Assembly: GCA_018656855.1 (NCBI GenBank)
Contig: JABHYP010000746.1
Location: 1-6,107 of the forward strand
From: Candidatus Latescibacterota bacterium
GTDB lineage: Bacteria; Latescibacterota; Latescibacteria; Latescibacterales; Latescibacteraceae
Reading direction: 5' to 3'
Length of the DNA stretch: 6,107 nucleotides
Part shown: positions 5,534-6,107 of the stretch, piece by piece
Layout: every line of letters starts with the position of its first letter
Position numbering within the stretch: position 1 is the stretch's first letter
The notes under the pieces: model-generated
What the model saw: only the letters and a program-made list of their open reading frames with translations
Told to the model about the DNA's origin: nothing
Database searches by the model: none
Translations under genes and position numbers: made by a program

Positions 5534-6107
5534 AGTGCATTTCCGGTTCCACAGTTCCGATACCCCTGCGGTAATAATGAAAATGGACATTCGGATGATC
5601 CGCCAGAAGCGACATCGGGACCGCACTGTCGATAATACGTTTTGAAATCATCAGCGCAGTCAGACGCATCCCGAACGGATTATCATGCATGCCGGGGTGC
5701 CAGATGGAAATCTTTTCTGCCTTCCATGTTTCCACGGGGCCTACTGTCGCTGCCTGGGTGGGAACCAGCGAGACATTGCCCCCGCCCGATGTCCGTGCGT
5801 TCTGTATCACAGTCATCGGGTGAAGGTCTACAATCCTTGTCTTAAGCGTACGGTATTCCTCTGCCGGGGGAGGAACATCACAATATTTCCCTTCCCTTTT
5901 CAGCGGGTCGTTGAAAGCCCAGTGTTTGACCTCTCCCTGTCCTCCCTGCATGATGGCGCAGCGGATTTCGTCAAAGCTCCTTGAGTAGGCATCGAGGTCG
6001 CCTTTCGGGAAGTGAAGGTTCTCATCGGGCATCCTGAGGGATCTGTTTATACGGTTGAAACAGAGTTCTCTGTCGGCTTTTTCAAAGGAAAGCGGATGGA
6101 TATTGTC
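5532..6107 (-). CDS. Glucosamine-6-phosphate isomerase/deaminase-like protein (NagB superfamily), 5'-truncated by window
   Basis: The frame is open from the right edge (6107) to the TAA at 5532-5534 and gives the last 191 residues; the true start lies outside. An ATG at 6030-6032 is in frame, but the 25 codons before it (beginning DNIHPLSFEKADRELCFNRI) are open and protein-like, so it is internal. Numbering from the edge, KHWAFNDP (61-68) matches the NagB signature around the catalytic histidine (GHIAFNEP in E. coli). TRIVDLHPMTVIQNA (90-104) and VPTQAATVGPVETWKAEKISIW (115-136) match the later conserved strands. DNPFGMRLTALMIS (142-155) and VPMSLLADHPNVHFHYY (163-179) lie nearer the C-terminus. 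NagB turns glucosamine-6-phosphate into fructose-6-phosphate plus ammonium. This branch diverges at the active site, with valine where E. coli has D141, so the exact reaction is uncertain. Sampled GC is about 55-60%, similar to the left-edge gene. Confidence 0.8.
   Translation of the reverse strand, partial: DNIHPLSFEKADRELCFNRINRSLRMPDENLHFPKGDLDAYSRSFDEIRCAIMQGGQGEVKHWAFNDPLKREGKYCDVPPPAEEYRTLKTRIVDLHPMTVIQNARTSGGGNVSLVPTQAATVGPVETWKAEKISIWHPGMHDNPFGMRLTALMISKRIIDSAVPMSLLADHPNVHFHYYRRGIGTVEPEMH

Noticed and set aside
5642..5984. Two + strand open frames opposite the NagB-like gene
   Set aside because: The opposite strand encodes clearly conserved NagB-superfamily motifs across the same span.
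6030..6032. In-frame ATG as the start of the NagB-like gene
   Set aside because: The frame stays open and protein-like to the window edge, and no ribosome binding site precedes this ATG.

Overview
This window looks like part of a chromosome from an anaerobic or sediment-type Gram-negative bacterium. It has six protein-coding genes, two of them cut by the window edges, and no RNA genes, CRISPR arrays or transposases. The organism cannot be named from the sequence alone. The GAF-like plus LuxR regulator is a layout I associate with Desulfobacterota and similar environmental phyla. The glucosamine-6-phosphate isomerase-like protein resembles versions I associate with Planctomycetes/Lentisphaerae, Bacteroidetes and Spirochaetes. 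These are impressions from family memory, not search results.

Layout from left to right: (1) the 3' end of an unidentified + strand gene (to 206). (2) A convergent minus-strand gene for a protein with two GNAT-type acetyltransferase modules (292-1455). (3) A minus-strand NADP-type glutamate dehydrogenase, gdhA (1577-2983), the most secure call here, with a strong ribosome binding site. (4) A minus-strand LuxR-type regulator with a coiled coil and a GAF-like sensor domain (3141-4106). (5) A 376-base divergent intergenic region holding a good sigma-70-type promoter for the regulator, a nested set of direct and inverted repeats, and a plausible promoter for the next gene. (6) A + strand SAM-dependent methyltransferase resembling putative sugar O-methyltransferases (4483-5469), closed by a textbook Rho-independent terminator. 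(7) A convergent minus-strand NagB-superfamily gene, 5'-truncated by the right edge (5532-6107).

The regulator, gdhA and the GNAT gene run in the same direction with gaps of 157 and 121 bases. They could form a loose transcriptional unit or be separately promoted; regulation of gdhA by the upstream LuxR protein is a guess from position. gdhA makes glutamate from 2-oxoglutarate and ammonium. The NagB-like protein points to amino-sugar metabolism and the methyltransferase to decoration of a surface glycan, but no gene order proves that these act together. The two edge genes are clearly richer in GC (about 54-58% in sampled stretches) than the central genes (about 18-45% in sampled stretches). 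The centre may therefore be an accessory block between older neighbours. I found no convincing new multi-gene system. The items most worth a second look are the nested repeats at 4287-4369, the altered active-site region of the NagB-like protein, and the tandem GNAT protein.
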